64,000 nt of DNA, taken from the NCBI RefSeq assembly GCF_014205215.1, contig NZ_JACHNC010000001.1, forward strand, positions 9,916,501 through 9,980,500, in the 5' to 3' direction. Positions 8,743 to 19,439 of this stretch are shown here, piece by piece. The notes under the pieces are model-generated. The model searched no databases. It worked only from the letters and a program-made list of their open reading frames with translations, and was not told where the DNA came from. Positions within the stretch are counted from its first letter, which is position 1. Each line of letters starts with the position of its first letter. The stretch is from Actinoplanes lobatus. Its GTDB lineage: Bacteria; Actinomycetota; Actinomycetes; Mycobacteriales; Micromonosporaceae. The position numbers and the translations under genes are program-made.

Positions 8743-10926
8743 GTGCCACCAGAATCGTCCACCCGCCCGCCGCACGTCCTCGAGGCCGTCCTGGAGCGGC
8801 TGACCTATGTGAACGAGGAGACCGGCTACACGGTGGCCCGGGTCGCCCACAAGAGCAGCACCGACCTGTTGACCGTGGTGGGGTCGCTGCTCGGCGCGCA
8901 GCCCGGGGAGAGCCTGCGGTTGAGCGGCTGGTGGTCGTCGCATCCCCAGTACGGGCGGCAGTTCGAGGTCGTCTCGTACACCACGGTGCTGCCCGCGACC
9001 ATTCAGGGGCTGCGGCGCTACCTGGGGTCCGGCCTGGTCAAGGGCATCGGGCCGGTGTTCGCCGAGCGGATCGTGGACCACTTCGGACTCGACACCCTGG
9101 AGATCATCGAGACCGCCCCGGAGCGGCTCATCGAGGTGGCCGGGCTGGGCCCGAAACGCACGAAGAAGATCACCGCGGCATGGGCCGAGCAGAAGGCGAT
9201 CAAGGAGGTGATGGTCTTCCTCCAGGGGGTCGGGGTGTCCACCTCGATCGCCGTGCGGATCTACAAGAAGTACGGCGACGCGTCCATCTCCGTGGTGAAG
9301 AACTCGCCGTACAAGCTGGCCGCCGACGTGTGGGGCATCGGCTTCAAGACGGCCGACACGATCGCGCAGGCGGTCGGCATCCCGCACGACAGCCCGGAAC
9401 GGGTGAAGGCCGGCCTCCAGTACACGCTGTCGCAGGCCACCGACAACGGGCACTGCTTCCTGCCCGCCCCGGAGCTGATGGCCGACGCCGCCAAGATCCT
9501 CGACGTGCCGGGCTCGCTGATCCCCACCTGCCTCGACGAGCTGGTCGAGGAGGAGGGTGTGGTGCGCGAGGACGACGACGTGTACCTGGTGCCGTTCCAT
9601 CGGGCGGAGCAGTCCCTCTCCTCGACCCTCATCCGCCTTTTGCACGATAAAGCTGACCGGATGCCACATTTCGCCGATGTGGATTGGGCCCGCGCGCTCG
9701 CCTGGTTGCGGCAGCGGACCTCCAACAGCCTCGCGCCGGAGCAGGAACAGGCCGTCCGGCTCGCTCTCACGTCGAAGGTCGCGGTCCTGACCGGCGGGCC
9801 CGGGTGTGGCAAGAGCTTCACCGTACGATCGATCGTCGAACTCGCCGCGGCCAAGCAGGCGAAGATCCAGCTCGTGGCGCCGACCGGCCGGGCCGCGAAG
9901 CGGCTCGCCGAACTGACCGGCCATCCGGCCGCCACCGTGCACCGCCTGCTCAAACTGCAACCGGGCGGCGACGCCACCTTCGACCGCGACAACCCGCTCG
10001 ACGCCGACCTGGTGGTCGTCGACGAGGCGTCCATGCTGGACCTGATCCTGGCGAACAAGCTGGTCAAGGCGATCCCGCCGGGCGCGCACCTGCTGCTGGT
10101 CGGCGACGTCGACCAGCTGCCCTCGGTGGGCGCCGGTGAGGTGCTGCGCGACCTGCTCACCGCCGAGGTGATCCCGCGGGTGCGGCTCACCCAGATCTTC
10201 CGGCAGGCCGCCGAGAGCGGTGTGGTCACCAACGCGCACCGGGTCAACAAGGGACGGCCGCCGGTGTTCGACGGGATGCGCGACTTCTTCCTCTTCCCGT
10301 GCGACGACACCGAGGCCACCGCCGGGCTCACCGTGGACGTGGCCTGCACCCGGATCCCCCGCAAATTCGGCCTCGACCCGCGCCGGGACGTGCAGATCCT
10401 CACCCCGATGCATCGCGGCCCGGCCGGCGCGGGCGCGCTCAACACGCTGCTCCAGCAGCAGCTCACCCCGGCCCGGGAGGGGCTGCCGGAGCGGCGGGTG
10501 GGCGGGCGGGTGTTCCGGGTCGGCGACAAGGTCACGCAGATCCGCAACAACTACGACAAAGGGGTCGCGGGAGTCTTCAACGGCACGGTGGGCGTCGTCA
10601 CCGCACTGTCGCCCGAGGAACAGACCCTGAGCGTGCGGACGGACGAGGACGAGCTGATCGACTACGACTTCGACGAGCTGGACGAGCTGGCCCACGCGTA
10701 CGCCATCACGATCCACCGTTCGCAGGGCTCGGAGTACCCGGCCGTGGTGATCCCGCTGACCACCAGCGCCTGGATGATGTTGCAGCGCAACCTGCTCTAC
10801 ACCGCGATCACCCGGGCCAAGCGGCTGGTGGTGCTGGTCGGCTCCCGGCGGGCCCTGGCCGCCGCGGTGCGCACGGTCGGCGCCGGCCGCCGGCACACCG
10901 CCCTGGCCCGGCGACTGGGCTCTTAG
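8743..10926 (+). CDS. recD2: RecD2-type ATP-dependent DNA helicase (SF1B)
   Basis: A 5'-3' DNA helicase of 727 residues, the RecD-like form found without RecB and RecC. The N-terminal third carries the OB-like and helix-hairpin-helix regions (GLVKGIGPVFAERIV, VAGLGPKRTKKI). The helicase core follows: Walker A GGPGCGKSF (about residue 350), Walker B VVDEASML (about 425), LVGDVDQLPSVGAG, and the C-terminal motif AITIHRSQGSEYPAV (about 655) with YTAITRAKRLVV. The start is a GTG at 8743, with the first residues MPPESSTRPPHVLEAV. The role is DNA repair and genome maintenance. It is divergent from the acetyl esterase with a 59-bp gap, and no partner gene is next to it. Confidence 0.9.
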   Translation: MPPESSTRPPHVLEAVLERLTYVNEETGYTVARVAHKSSTDLLTVVGSLLGAQPGESLRLSGWWSSHPQYGRQFEVVSYTTVLPATIQGLRRYLGSGLVKGIGPVFAERIVDHFGLDTLEIIETAPERLIEVAGLGPKRTKKITAAWAEQKAIKEVMVFLQGVGVSTSIAVRIYKKYGDASISVVKNSPYKLAADVWGIGFKTADTIAQAVGIPHDSPERVKAGLQYTLSQATDNGHCFLPAPELMADAAKILDVPGSLIPTCLDELVEEEGVVREDDDVYLVPFHRAEQSLSSTLIRLLHDKADRMPHFADVDWARALAWLRQRTSNSLAPEQEQAVRLALTSKVAVLTGGPGCGKSFTVRSIVELAAAKQAKIQLVAPTGRAAKRLAELTGHPAATVHRLLKLQPGGDATFDRDNPLDADLVVVDEASMLDLILANKLVKAIPPGAHLLLVGDVDQLPSVGAGEVLRDLLTAEVIPRVRLTQIFRQAAESGVVTNAHRVNKGRPPVFDGMRDFFLFPCDDTEATAGLTVDVACTRIPRKFGLDPRRDVQILTPMHRGPAGAGALNTLLQQQLTPAREGLPERRVGGRVFRVGDKVTQIRNNYDKGVAGVFNGTVGVVTALSPEEQTLSVRTDEDELIDYDFDELDELAHAYAITIHRSQGSEYPAVVIPLTTSAWMMLQRNLLYTAITRAKRLVVLVGSRRALAAAVRTVGAGRRHTALARRLGS

Positions 10927-11086
10927 CAGATCACCCACCGGGCTGGGCGGCGTTTGCGCAGGTCCGGCCGATCAGCCGTCTTCTCCGAACTCCGGTACGG
11001 GCGTTCCACAGCTCACTCCCGGCGGCTCTCCCCATGGCTAGCGTGGGCCATTATCCGATCCGCGAAAAACCGACGGGGGGATTGTC

Positions 11087-11731
11087 ATGTTGCGTTCGAT
11101 AACGGCCGGAACCGCGCTTCTGGGGGCACTCGCGGTATCCGCGCCGGCCCAGGCACAGCCACGATTCGTGCCGGACAACGACAAGATGATGGTGATCGAC
11201 GTGGTGTCCGCCAACGGTTCGGGCTGTCCGTCCGGAACCGCGCAGATCCAGGTGTCACCGGACTACACGGCGTTCACGGTGACCTACTCGACCTACACGG
11301 CGCTGGTCGGCCCGACCGCCACGCCGCTGGACTTCCGGAAGAACTGCCAGCTCGTGCTGAACATCAAGGTGCCGGGCGGATTCACCTTCGCGATCGCCAG
11401 CGCCGACTACCGCGGATACGCCAGCCTGCGGGCCGGGGCGTACGGCCAGCAGGCGGCCAACTACTACTTCCAGGGCCAATCCCGGACCGCCCGTAGCGAG
11501 CACAACTTCAAAGGCCCGATGGAGGACTCCTGGCAGAACACCGACAAGGTGGCGATCACCGCGCTGAACTACCTGCCGTGCGGTGAACGGAAGTACCTGA
11601 ACATCAACACGGAATTGCGGGTGAACCGCGGCTCGTCGAACAGCCGGAAGGACACCAGCTTCCTGTCCATGGACTCCACCGACGCCGCCATCAACACGCT
11701 CTACCGGGTGGTCTGGAAGAAGTGCTACTGA
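11087..11731 (+). CDS. Secreted DUF4360 family protein
   Basis: A 214-residue exported protein. Residues 1-24 form a Sec signal peptide with a likely AQA cleavage site before QPRFVPD. The mature part has the DUF4360 pattern: GSGCPSGTA near residue 44, YTAFTVTYSTYTALVG, paired cysteines (Cys near 48, 88, 166 and at the C-terminus) and the conserved AISxxDYRGYASL. The family is common in actinomycetes and fungi and its function is unknown. A run of G (GGGGGGA) before the ATG serves as ribosome-binding site. TAGCGT around 11040 could be a -10 element. The gene abuts the convergent YibE/F gene with no spacer. Confidence 0.85.
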   Translation: MLRSITAGTALLGALAVSAPAQAQPRFVPDNDKMMVIDVVSANGSGCPSGTAQIQVSPDYTAFTVTYSTYTALVGPTATPLDFRKNCQLVLNIKVPGGFTFAIASADYRGYASLRAGAYGQQAANYYFQGQSRTARSEHNFKGPMEDSWQNTDKVAITALNYLPCGERKYLNINTELRVNRGSSNSRKDTSFLSMDSTDAAINTLYRVVWKKCY

Positions 11732-12982
11732 CTAATCCGCGCGGTCCGCGAACGCCGCCCACGGATCCTCGACCGGCCGCTCCGCCCGCTTCGGCCGCGG
11801 GGTCACCGGCCGGGCCCGCCGGGTGGCCAGCAGGGCGGCCAGGGCCGTGGTGATCGGCACCGCGGCGACCAGCCCGATCGTGCCGACCGCGCTGCGGACC
11901 AGCTCCTGCGCGATGAGCTGGCTGGTGAGCAGCTCGTCGACCGGGGTGTCGCCGGCCGCGAACAGCAGCATCAGCGGCAGTGAGGCGCCCGCGTACGCCA
12001 GCACGATCGTGTTGATCACCGAGGCGATGTGCGCCCGGCCGATCCGGGTCGCCGCGCCGTAGAGGCGGCGGAACCCGTACGCCGGATTGGCCGTCGCCAG
12101 CTCGGTGACCGTGGCCGACTGGGTGACCGTCACGTCGTCCAGCACGCCCAGCGAGCCGATCACGATGCCGGCCAGCAGCAGGCCGCGCATGTTCACGTCG
12201 CCCTGGGTGATGGTCAGGAAGTTGGACGTCTCGTCGGCGACGCCGGTCAGGTGCACCGCCCCGGTGGCGATCGCGGCCAGGATCGCGGTGATCGCCAGGC
12301 TGGCCAGGGTGCCGGCCACCGCGATGGTCGTGGTCATCGACAGCCCGTGCGTCAGGTAGAGCACGATCAGCATGATCGCGGCGGCGCCGACCACCGCCAC
12401 CAGCACCGGGGACCGGCCGTCCAGGATGGCCGGCACGATGAACCACACCAGGATGCCGAAGGTGACCCCCAGCCCGGCCAGCGCCGTGACCCCCCGCCAC
12501 CGGCCGAACGCGATGACCGCCAGCGCGAACGCCGCGCCGAGCACCCACAGTGCGACGCCGCGCTGGTGGTCGGAGATCGCGTACGTCGTCTCGCCCTCGG
12601 CGTTGAGCTGGAGCAGCTCCACGTCGTCGCCGGGCGCCACCTCGGGCGCGCCCGGCCCGTTCGGGATGTCCGTGGTGATCTGGGTGCCCGACGCCGCGCC
12701 GCTGGTGAGCCGGACTGACACGGTGCCGCAGTTCTCCAGCGGCTGGTCGCCCTCCGGCACCTGCGGGCACGGGGCCGGCTGGACCGCCACCACCTCACCG
12801 GTCACCTGCACCGGGCCGTCGCCGGCCGCGGCCGTCACCGGGCTGTCGCCCGGCCAGAGCAGGAACATGCCGACCAGGGTGATCAGCACCGCCGGGATCA
12901 GCACGAGCAGGGTGAGCCGCCGGGCGCCGGGGAACTCGGGGAGGTCACCGTGCGTGTGGTGATGGTGGTCGGCCGGGCTCAT
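11732..12982 (-). CDS. YibE/F family membrane protein
   Basis: A 416-residue membrane protein of unknown biochemical role. Visible are a His-rich cytoplasmic start (DHHHHTHGD), one helix (about 24-44), an extracytoplasmic domain (about 50-130, with paired cysteines in CPQVPEGDQPLENCG), then some seven helices. The family core is present as GSLGVLDDVTVTQSATV and GATRIGRAHIASVINTIVLAYAGASLPLML. AGGAG sits 5 nt before the ATG. The C-terminal tail is basic and cytoplasmic. A metal- or efflux-related role has been suggested for some family members, but nothing here decides it. Confidence 0.85.
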   Translation of the reverse strand: MSPADHHHHTHGDLPEFPGARRLTLLVLIPAVLITLVGMFLLWPGDSPVTAAAGDGPVQVTGEVVAVQPAPCPQVPEGDQPLENCGTVSVRLTSGAASGTQITTDIPNGPGAPEVAPGDDVELLQLNAEGETTYAISDHQRGVALWVLGAAFALAVIAFGRWRGVTALAGLGVTFGILVWFIVPAILDGRSPVLVAVVGAAAIMLIVLYLTHGLSMTTTIAVAGTLASLAITAILAAIATGAVHLTGVADETSNFLTITQGDVNMRGLLLAGIVIGSLGVLDDVTVTQSATVTELATANPAYGFRRLYGAATRIGRAHIASVINTIVLAYAGASLPLMLLFAAGDTPVDELLTSQLIAQELVRSAVGTIGLVAAVPITTALAALLATRRARPVTPRPKRAERPVEDPWAAFADRAD

Positions 12983-13036
12983 CGTGCTCCTCGTAGCGGT
13001 CGGCGGAAGGTCCCGCCGAACCGTACCCGGAGCCGG

Positions 13037-13717
13037 TCAGGGCGCCGAACGCTCGCGGCGTTTCGCCCGGTCCTCCGCCGAACGCCCGAAAACCAGCCAG
13101 AAGTCGGTGATCGCGAGGGTCAGCACCGGCCGCCGCCCGGCCAGGTAGCCGAGCGGGCCGTCCGGTTCGGGACGCCAGGCCGCCGACGCCGTACGCAAGC
13201 CGGCCCGGCCCCGCACCGGGGTCCGCTTGACGTGCTCGCCGAACGCCTGCGCCACCGTGAACCCGAGCGGGAACCGGCCCGGCATCCGCCGTTTGAGCCG
13301 GACCAGCGCCGAACAGAACGGGCCACCCGCCCCGGGCTCGGTGATCGTGGCGTCGACCAGCGGGTCGCTCTCCGCGTCGAGGGTGAACTCGGCCAGCTCC
13401 TTGGGGATGCCCCAGAGCCGGCGGCCGCCCTCCCGGGAGGCGACGCTGTCCACCCAGATGTCGGTGATGCTCACCCGGGGGCGGCCGCCCTCGCGCACCA
13501 GGACGGCACTGAGCAGCTCCCGGTAGTGCAGGACGCCGCCCGGCTCGTACGACACCCAGGCGGCGCCGACCGCGACCCGGCCGCCGACCGTGAGCGGGCG
13601 CACTGCGGCGCCCAGGACCGGGGGCAGCGCCGGCGCCTGTGCCGCGGGCAGCAGGAAGACCGACAGATACATCTGACCACGCAGATGCCAGGGCTCGGGC
13701 GGGTACATGCCCTCCAC
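13037..13717 (-). CDS. Acetoacetate decarboxylase family protein
   Basis: 226 residues with the acetoacetate decarboxylase-like fold. The conserved run RRLWGIPKELAEF (about 107-119) holds the lysine that forms the Schiff base in true decarboxylases. The region VGRVAVGAAWVSYEPGG-like, followed by YRELL, also matches. Many actinomycete members are not acetoacetate decarboxylases and act on other keto acids or are uncharacterised. The GTG at 13717 is used; an internal ATG at 13708 is possible but its GGAGGG is too close. It lies between the YibE/F gene and the chemoreceptor on the same strand, with gaps of 54 and 31 bp. Confidence 0.75.
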   Translation of the reverse strand: MEGMYPPEPWHLRGQMYLSVFLLPAAQAPALPPVLGAAVRPLTVGGRVAVGAAWVSYEPGGVLHYRELLSAVLVREGGRPRVSITDIWVDSVASREGGRRLWGIPKELAEFTLDAESDPLVDATITEPGAGGPFCSALVRLKRRMPGRFPLGFTVAQAFGEHVKRTPVRGRAGLRTASAAWRPEPDGPLGYLAGRRPVLTLAITDFWLVFGRSAEDRAKRRERSAP

Positions 13718-13748
13718 AGTGTCAGCTGACGCGGGCGCGCACCAGATG

Positions 13749-15362
13749 TCAGTAGCGGAAACGCGAGACCACGGTCTGCAACTGGGCCGCCGTGCTGGTC
13801 AGGTCGTCGGCCGCGGTCCGGGTCTCGCCCACGGTGGCGGTGGTGCGGCGGGTCGCGTCGGAGACCGTACCGATGGTCTGGGCGATGTCGCCGGCGCCGG
13901 TGGCCGCCTCGGAGAGGGTCCGGTTCATCTCCTGGGTGGTGGCGGTCTGCTCCTCGACCGCCGAGGCGATGGTCAGCTGGATGCTGTTGATCCGCTCGAT
14001 GATCTCGGAGATCTCGCCGATCGCGGTGACCGCCCCGCTGGTGTCGGCCTGGATGGCCTGCACCCGCTGGGAGATGTCCTCGGTCGCCTTGGCCGTCTCC
14101 TGGGCCAGGTCCTTCACCTCGCCCGCCACCACCGCGAAGCCCTTGCCCACCTCACCGGCCCGGGCCGCCTCGATGGTCGCGTTCAGCGCCAGCAGGTTGG
14201 TCTGCTCGGCGATGCTGGTGATCACCTTGACCACGGTGGCGATCTCCTCGGACGACGCGCCGAGCCGGGCCACGATCGCGTTGGTCTCCGAGGCGACCCG
14301 GACCGCCTGCGCGGCCACCTCGGTCGCCTCCGAGGTGGAGACGCTGATGTCGCGGATCGCCGAACCCATCTCCAGGGAGCCGGCCGAGACGACCTGGAGG
14401 TTGTGCGACACCGTGTCGGCCGCGGCGGCGACCGTGCCGGCCTGGTTGGATGCCTCGCTGGCGGCCGCGTTGACCGCCCCGGAGACCGAGCTGAGCCGGT
14501 CGGCCGCGCCCTGGAGGGTGGTCGCGCTCCCGGCCAGCTGCACGAGGTCGGCGCGGAGCCGGCCCACGGCCTCGTCCAGCGACGAGGCCATCTGCCCGAT
14601 CTCGTCCCCACTGCGCACGCCGGAGGTGCCGGTGAGGTCGCCCTCGGCCAGCTTGTCCGCCAGCCGGGAGACGGCCTGTACGGTCTTGCTCACCCGGGCC
14701 GCGACCCGGAATCCGACGAGAAGACTGAGCAGGACACCGAGCGCGAGCACGATGCCGACCGTCCACGCGGCCCGCTTGCCGTCGGAGTTCGCGTCGCTGA
14801 TGCTCTGCTCCGCCAGCTCCACCCCTCGCTGCTGGAGGGCGTCCTGGTCGACACCGAGCGCGGTGTGCAGCTCGTCGTACTTCTGGAGCGCCGCGGCGCG
14901 TTGCGCAGCCGACGCGGTGCTGCGGTCCGCGCTGATGAGGGCCAGGAACTCCGCCCAGTCGCTCTCGGCCTTGGCGACCGCCTCGTCGCCGGGCAGGAGG
15001 GTGTTGAGATCGTCGACGGCGGCATCGATCGCCTGCCGGTTCGCCGCTATGTCCCCCGAGATCCGCTCGGCGAGGTGGGGGTAGAGCTGGAGCGCCGAGA
15101 CGTTCCCGCTGATCAACTCGATGTTCGTGCTGTACGAGTTGATCGCCGTGGCGAGGGCCAGGGACTTCCGTTGCGCCGCGGCGCCGTCCTCGTTCAGATT
15201 GTGAATCGTCATCACGGCCAGACCGCCGACCAGCATGCCACTCAGCGTCGCGATCATCACCGCCGTGCCGATCTTGGCGCGCAGCGACCGGTCCTCGAAG
15301 ATCCCACTCAGCCCCACCTCCGTAGTCTGGAGCCGAAAAGCCCACATCGGTGTCAACTCCAC
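13749..15362 (-). CDS. Methyl-accepting chemotaxis protein
   Basis: A transmembrane chemoreceptor of 537 residues. TM1 is at residues 31-53; a helical extracytoplasmic domain of about 145 residues follows (four-helix-bundle type, rich in Ala, Glu and Asp). TM2 is at about 200-222, then HAMP ([20 protein letters not shown]) and the long coiled-coil signalling domain. The hairpin tip carries [19 protein letters not shown] followed by [15 protein letters not shown], the CheA/CheW-binding consensus. The true start may be later than the first ATG, for example near residue 16. Actinoplanes-type organisms make motile spores, so a chemoreceptor fits. No other che gene is in the window. Confidence 0.9.
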   Translation of the reverse strand: MELTPMWAFRLQTTEVGLSGIFEDRSLRAKIGTAVMIATLSGMLVGGLAVMTIHNLNEDGAAAQRKSLALATAINSYSTNIELISGNVSALQLYPHLAERISGDIAANRQAIDAAVDDLNTLLPGDEAVAKAESDWAEFLALISADRSTASAAQRAAALQKYDELHTALGVDQDALQQRGVELAEQSISDANSDGKRAAWTVGIVLALGVLLSLLVGFRVAARVSKTVQAVSRLADKLAEGDLTGTSGVRSGDEIGQMASSLDEAVGRLRADLVQLAGSATTLQGAADRLSSVSGAVNAAASEASNQAGTVAAAADTVSHNLQVVSAGSLEMGSAIRDISVSTSEATEVAAQAVRVASETNAIVARLGASSEEIATVVKVITSIAEQTNLLALNATIEAARAGEVGKGFAVVAGEVKDLAQETAKATEDISQRVQAIQADTSGAVTAIGEISEIIERINSIQLTIASAVEEQTATTQEMNRTLSEAATGAGDIAQTIGTVSDATRRTTATVGETRTAADDLTSTAAQLQTVVSRFRY

Positions 15363-15390
15363 CCGATTGACAGGTGGGGCCGATGGGATC

Positions 15391-16035
15391 TCAGGGCGCG
15401 GTCACGTCCGCCAGGGCCTGGAAGATCAGCCAGGTGGAGGTCGCTCCCGGATCCTGGTGACCGGCGCTGCGCTCGCCCAGGTAGGACGCCCGGCCCTTGC
15501 GGGCCGTCAGCGGCACCGTGGCGCGGGCCCCCTCCCCGGCCGCCCGGGCCGCCGACGCCGCCACCTCGGGCAGGGCCGCACCACCGGCCACCGCCTCCTC
15601 GAAGGCGTCCAGCGCCGGGCGGAAGGCGTCCACGATCGTCTTGTCCCCCGGTTCGGCCCCGCCCAGCTTGCGGACCGCGTCCAACCCGGCGTGCAGGGCG
15701 GCGGCCAGGTCGGCGAGGTCGGCCGACGCGGCGCCGGGCGGCAGCGCCTTGCCGACGGCCCGGAAGGCGGTGCCGTACAGCGGGCCGGACGCGCCGCCGA
15801 CCTTGGAGATCAGGGTCGCGCCGGCCCGGACGAAGACGTCGCCGACCGCGGCGAACCCGGCGCCGTCCAGGGTGGCGGCCACGGCCGTGAAGCCGCGGGC
15901 CAGGTTCACCCCGTGGTCGCCGTCGCCGATCGCCGCGTCCAGGCGGGTGAGCTGGTCGGTCTCGGCGGTCACCGACGCGGCGGCCGCGCGCAGCCAGGCG
16001 ACGGCCAGGGCCACGTCCAGGTGGGTGGCGTCCAT
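15391..16035 (-). CDS. dhaL: Dihydroxyacetone kinase ADP-binding subunit DhaL
   Basis: The nucleotide-binding subunit of PTS-dependent dihydroxyacetone kinase, 214 residues. The signature [18 protein letters not shown] (about 28-45) supplies the Asp residues that coordinate Mg-ADP, and [12 protein letters not shown] (about 78-89) follows. It lies 1 nt downstream of dhaK on the same strand, so the two are coupled. DhaL keeps ADP bound as a cofactor, is rephosphorylated by DhaM and passes the phosphate to dihydroxyacetone on DhaK. All key motifs are intact. Confidence 0.93.
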   Translation of the reverse strand: MDATHLDVALAVAWLRAAAASVTAETDQLTRLDAAIGDGDHGVNLARGFTAVAATLDGAGFAAVGDVFVRAGATLISKVGGASGPLYGTAFRAVGKALPPGAASADLADLAAALHAGLDAVRKLGGAEPGDKTIVDAFRPALDAFEEAVAGGAALPEVAASAARAAGEGARATVPLTARKGRASYLGERSAGHQDPGATSTWLIFQALADVTAP

Positions 16036-16036
16036 G

Positions 16037-17035
16037 TCAGACTCCCCAGCGCAGCCCGGGCGTACGGACCGGGGCGTCCCACAGCCGGATCATCTCGTCG
16101 GTCAGCCGGGCCACGGTGATCGACAGGCCGGCCATGTCGAGGCTCGTCACGTAGTTGCCGACCAGGCGGCGGCTGATCTGGACGCCCCGTTCGGCGAGCA
16201 CCGTGGCGACCTCGCCGAAGACCAGGTACTGCTCCAGCAACGGTGTCGCGCCCAGGCCGTTGACCAGCACGAGCGTACGATCGCCGGGGTTCAGTGGTTT
16301 GGCTTCGAGGATCGCGTCGAGAGCGGACCGGACCAGCTCGCGGGCCGGGCGCAGCTTCTCGCGCCGGCGCCCGGGCTCGCCGTGGATGCCGACGCCGGCC
16401 TCGATCTCGTCGTCCGGCAGGTCGAAGCCGGGCCGTCCGGCGGCGGGCGTGGTGCAGGCGGTCAGCGCGTAGGCGAAGGACGCCGAGGCGGCGTTGACCT
16501 CGCGGCCGGCGGCGGCCACCTCGCCCAGCTTGGCGCCCTCCTCGGCGAGCGCCCCGGCGATCTTCTCGACCAGCAGGGTGGCGCCGGTGCCGCGGCGGCC
16601 GGCCGTCCACGTCGAGTTCTCCACCGCCACGTCGTCGTCGACCAGCACGGTCTCGACGGTGATCCCCTCGTCGGCGGCGAGTTCCGCGGCGAGCTGGAAG
16701 TTCATCACGTCACCGGTGTAGTTCTTCACGATGTGGACCACCCCGGCGCCGCCGTCGACGGCCTTGGTGGCGGCCACGATCTGGTCGGGAACCGGGGAGG
16801 TGAAGACCTCGCCGGGGCAGGCGGCGTCGAGCATCCCCGGCCCCACGAAACCGCCGTGCAGCGGTTCGTGCCCGGAACCGCCGCCGGACACCAGCGCCAC
16901 CTTGCCGGGGCGGGGCGCGCCGGCCCGGGCCACGTACTGCCCGGTCACGTCCACACGCAACTCGGGGTGGGCGGCGGCGAGGCCGGCGAGCGCCTCGGCG
17001 ACGACGTCGGCGGGATCGTTGATGAATTTCTTCAC
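16037..17035 (-). CDS. dhaK: Dihydroxyacetone kinase substrate-binding subunit DhaK
   Basis: 332 residues, normal for DhaK. The start is the GTG at 17035, chosen because AGGAG lies 7 nt upstream and the protein then begins VKKFINDPADVV, the family's usual opening. Motifs are GGGSGHEPLHGGFVG (about 51-65), HIVKNYTGDVMNF and GVGIHGEPG; the last contains the histidine (near residue 217) that forms the covalent hemiaminal with dihydroxyacetone. It forms an operon with dhaL. The divergent dhaM-HPr pair starts about 120 bp away, so the whole phosphorelay is encoded from one control region. Confidence 0.94.
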   Translation of the reverse strand: MKKFINDPADVVAEALAGLAAAHPELRVDVTGQYVARAGAPRPGKVALVSGGGSGHEPLHGGFVGPGMLDAACPGEVFTSPVPDQIVAATKAVDGGAGVVHIVKNYTGDVMNFQLAAELAADEGITVETVLVDDDVAVENSTWTAGRRGTGATLLVEKIAGALAEEGAKLGEVAAAGREVNAASASFAYALTACTTPAAGRPGFDLPDDEIEAGVGIHGEPGRRREKLRPARELVRSALDAILEAKPLNPGDRTLVLVNGLGATPLLEQYLVFGEVATVLAERGVQISRRLVGNYVTSLDMAGLSITVARLTDEMIRLWDAPVRTPGLRWGV

Positions 17036-17048
17036 GGCCGGCTCCTTT

Positions 17049-17113
17049 GCCTCGCTCCGCACAGCATGGTCGCGCCTCGGGGTCGCGCCTCGCTCCCCAC
17101 AGCATGGTCGCGC
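17049..17113. repeat. 27-bp direct repeat between dhaK and dhaM
   Basis: Two copies (17049-17075 and 17087-17113) differ at one base and are spaced 38 bp start to start. Each contains CACAGCATGGTCGCGC. They lie in the divergent dhaK/dhaM control region. They could be duplicated regulator sites or one of the short dispersed intergenic repeats of this genus. Confidence 0.6.
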
Positions 17114-17156
17114 TGAGCGATTCGGCCAAGGCTTTCGGTGACTACCATCGGGATCC

Positions 17157-17543
17157 ATGGCGTACGTGGGGATCGTGCTCGTCTCACACAGTTCGTCGCT
17201 GGCGTCCGGCGTCCGCGATCTGCTCACCCAGGTGGCCGGCGCGGACGTCCGCGTGGAGCCGGCCGGCGGCACCGGCGACGGCGGCCTGGGAACCAGCGCC
17301 GAGAAGATCGAGGCGGCGATCGCCCGCGCCGAGGCCGGAGCCGGGGTGCTGATCCTCGCCGATCTGGGCAGCGCCGTCCTGACCACCCGTGCCGTGCTGG
17401 CCGAGCTGCCGGACGGCCCGCTGCTCGTCGACGCCCCGTTCGTCGAGGGCGCGGTGGCCGCCGCGGTCCTCGCCTCGACCGGCGCCGATCTCGCGACGGT
17501 CGCCGACGCCGCCCGGGAGGCCCGCGATGTCCCCAAGCTCTGA
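17157..17543 (+). CDS. dhaM: PTS-dependent dihydroxyacetone kinase phosphotransferase subunit DhaM
   Basis: An EIIA-Man-like domain of 128 residues that receives phosphate from HPr and passes it to ADP on DhaL. The active histidine is His11 in GIVLVSHSSSLASGV. GGTGDGGLGTSAEKI (about 38-52) and LILADLGSAVLTT (about 64-76) are also conserved. Only the EIIA domain is present: the HPr-like and EI-like extensions found in E. coli DhaM are absent here. Instead a separate HPr gene overlaps its 3' end by 17 nt. It is divergent from dhaKL. Confidence 0.92.
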   Translation: MAYVGIVLVSHSSSLASGVRDLLTQVAGADVRVEPAGGTGDGGLGTSAEKIEAAIARAEAGAGVLILADLGSAVLTTRAVLAELPDGPLLVDAPFVEGAVAAAVLASTGADLATVADAAREARDVPKL

Positions 17544-17787
17544 GATCCCGGTGGTCCTTCCGGCCGCGTTGCACGCCCGCCCGGCGGGCGCGGTGGTCCG
17601 GGCCGCGGCATCCTTTCAAGCCCAGATCGAGGTACGGGTGGGCGAGCGGTCCGCGAGCGCCCGCAGCGCCCTGCGGCTGATGTCGCTGGGCGCGGACACG
17701 GGCACCACGGTCGTCGTGCACGCCACTGGCGAGGACGCCGCGGCGGCGGCCCAGGCGGTCGCTTCGGCCCTGCTCTCCTCCGAGTGA
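17527..17787 (+). CDS. HPr family phosphocarrier protein
   Basis: 86 residues, the size of HPr. The phosphorylatable His16 sits in PAALHARPAG, and the regulatory-serine region SARSALRLMSLG is recognisable. The ATG at 17527 lies inside the end of dhaM in another frame, a 17-nt overlap that implies coupled translation. It probably relays phosphate from EI to DhaM. No EI (ptsI) gene is in the window. It could be either the general HPr of the cell or one dedicated to dihydroxyacetone kinase; its position favours the latter. Confidence 0.88.
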   Translation: MSPSSEIPVVLPAALHARPAGAVVRAAASFQAQIEVRVGERSASARSALRLMSLGADTGTTVVVHATGEDAAAAAQAVASALLSSE

Positions 17788-17791
17788 TCTT

Positions 17792-17804
17792 CCGAAAGTT
17801 TCGG
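17792..17804. promoter_or_regulatory. Candidate xylan-regulator operator CCGAAAGTTTCGG
   Basis: A perfect 13-bp palindrome about 120 bp upstream of the xylanase and just after the HPr stop. The core GAAAnTTTC matches the element reported upstream of xylanase genes in Streptomyces (recalled, not searched). It may instead act as a weak terminator stem for dhaM-HPr. Confidence 0.5.
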
Positions 17805-17842
17805 GCTCGACTGCCTGGTGATTCATCGACTGAACCGGTTGA

Positions 17843-19291
<1,449 letters not shown>

Positions 19292-19439
19292 CTCCCGGCC
19301 CCACCCCCGCCGCGCGGCCTGCCCTTCCCCGGGCCGCGCGGCGCTCCTATACCGCTAGACCTGCACTCCTCCGAGCCACCCGGCGCTCCCACACCGCTCA
19401 ACCCACAATCCGCGGTGCGCGGGGCCGCTCCCACACCGC
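19292..19439. repeat. Degenerate lead-in copies of the 89-bp array
   Basis: This C-rich stretch has shortened, diverged versions of pieces of the array unit, for example CGGCGCTCC followed by TATACCGC or CACACCGC, and ACCTGCA. It joins the xylanase stop to the regular array and looks like decayed or unequal-crossover remnants. No gene is seen in it. Confidence 0.6.

Noticed and set aside
5675..8803. 1042-residue plus-strand open frame
   Set aside because: It is antisense to the membrane-protein and esterase genes and reads low-complexity Gln/Arg/Gly-rich sequence. Long antisense frames are a by-product of high GC at third positions.
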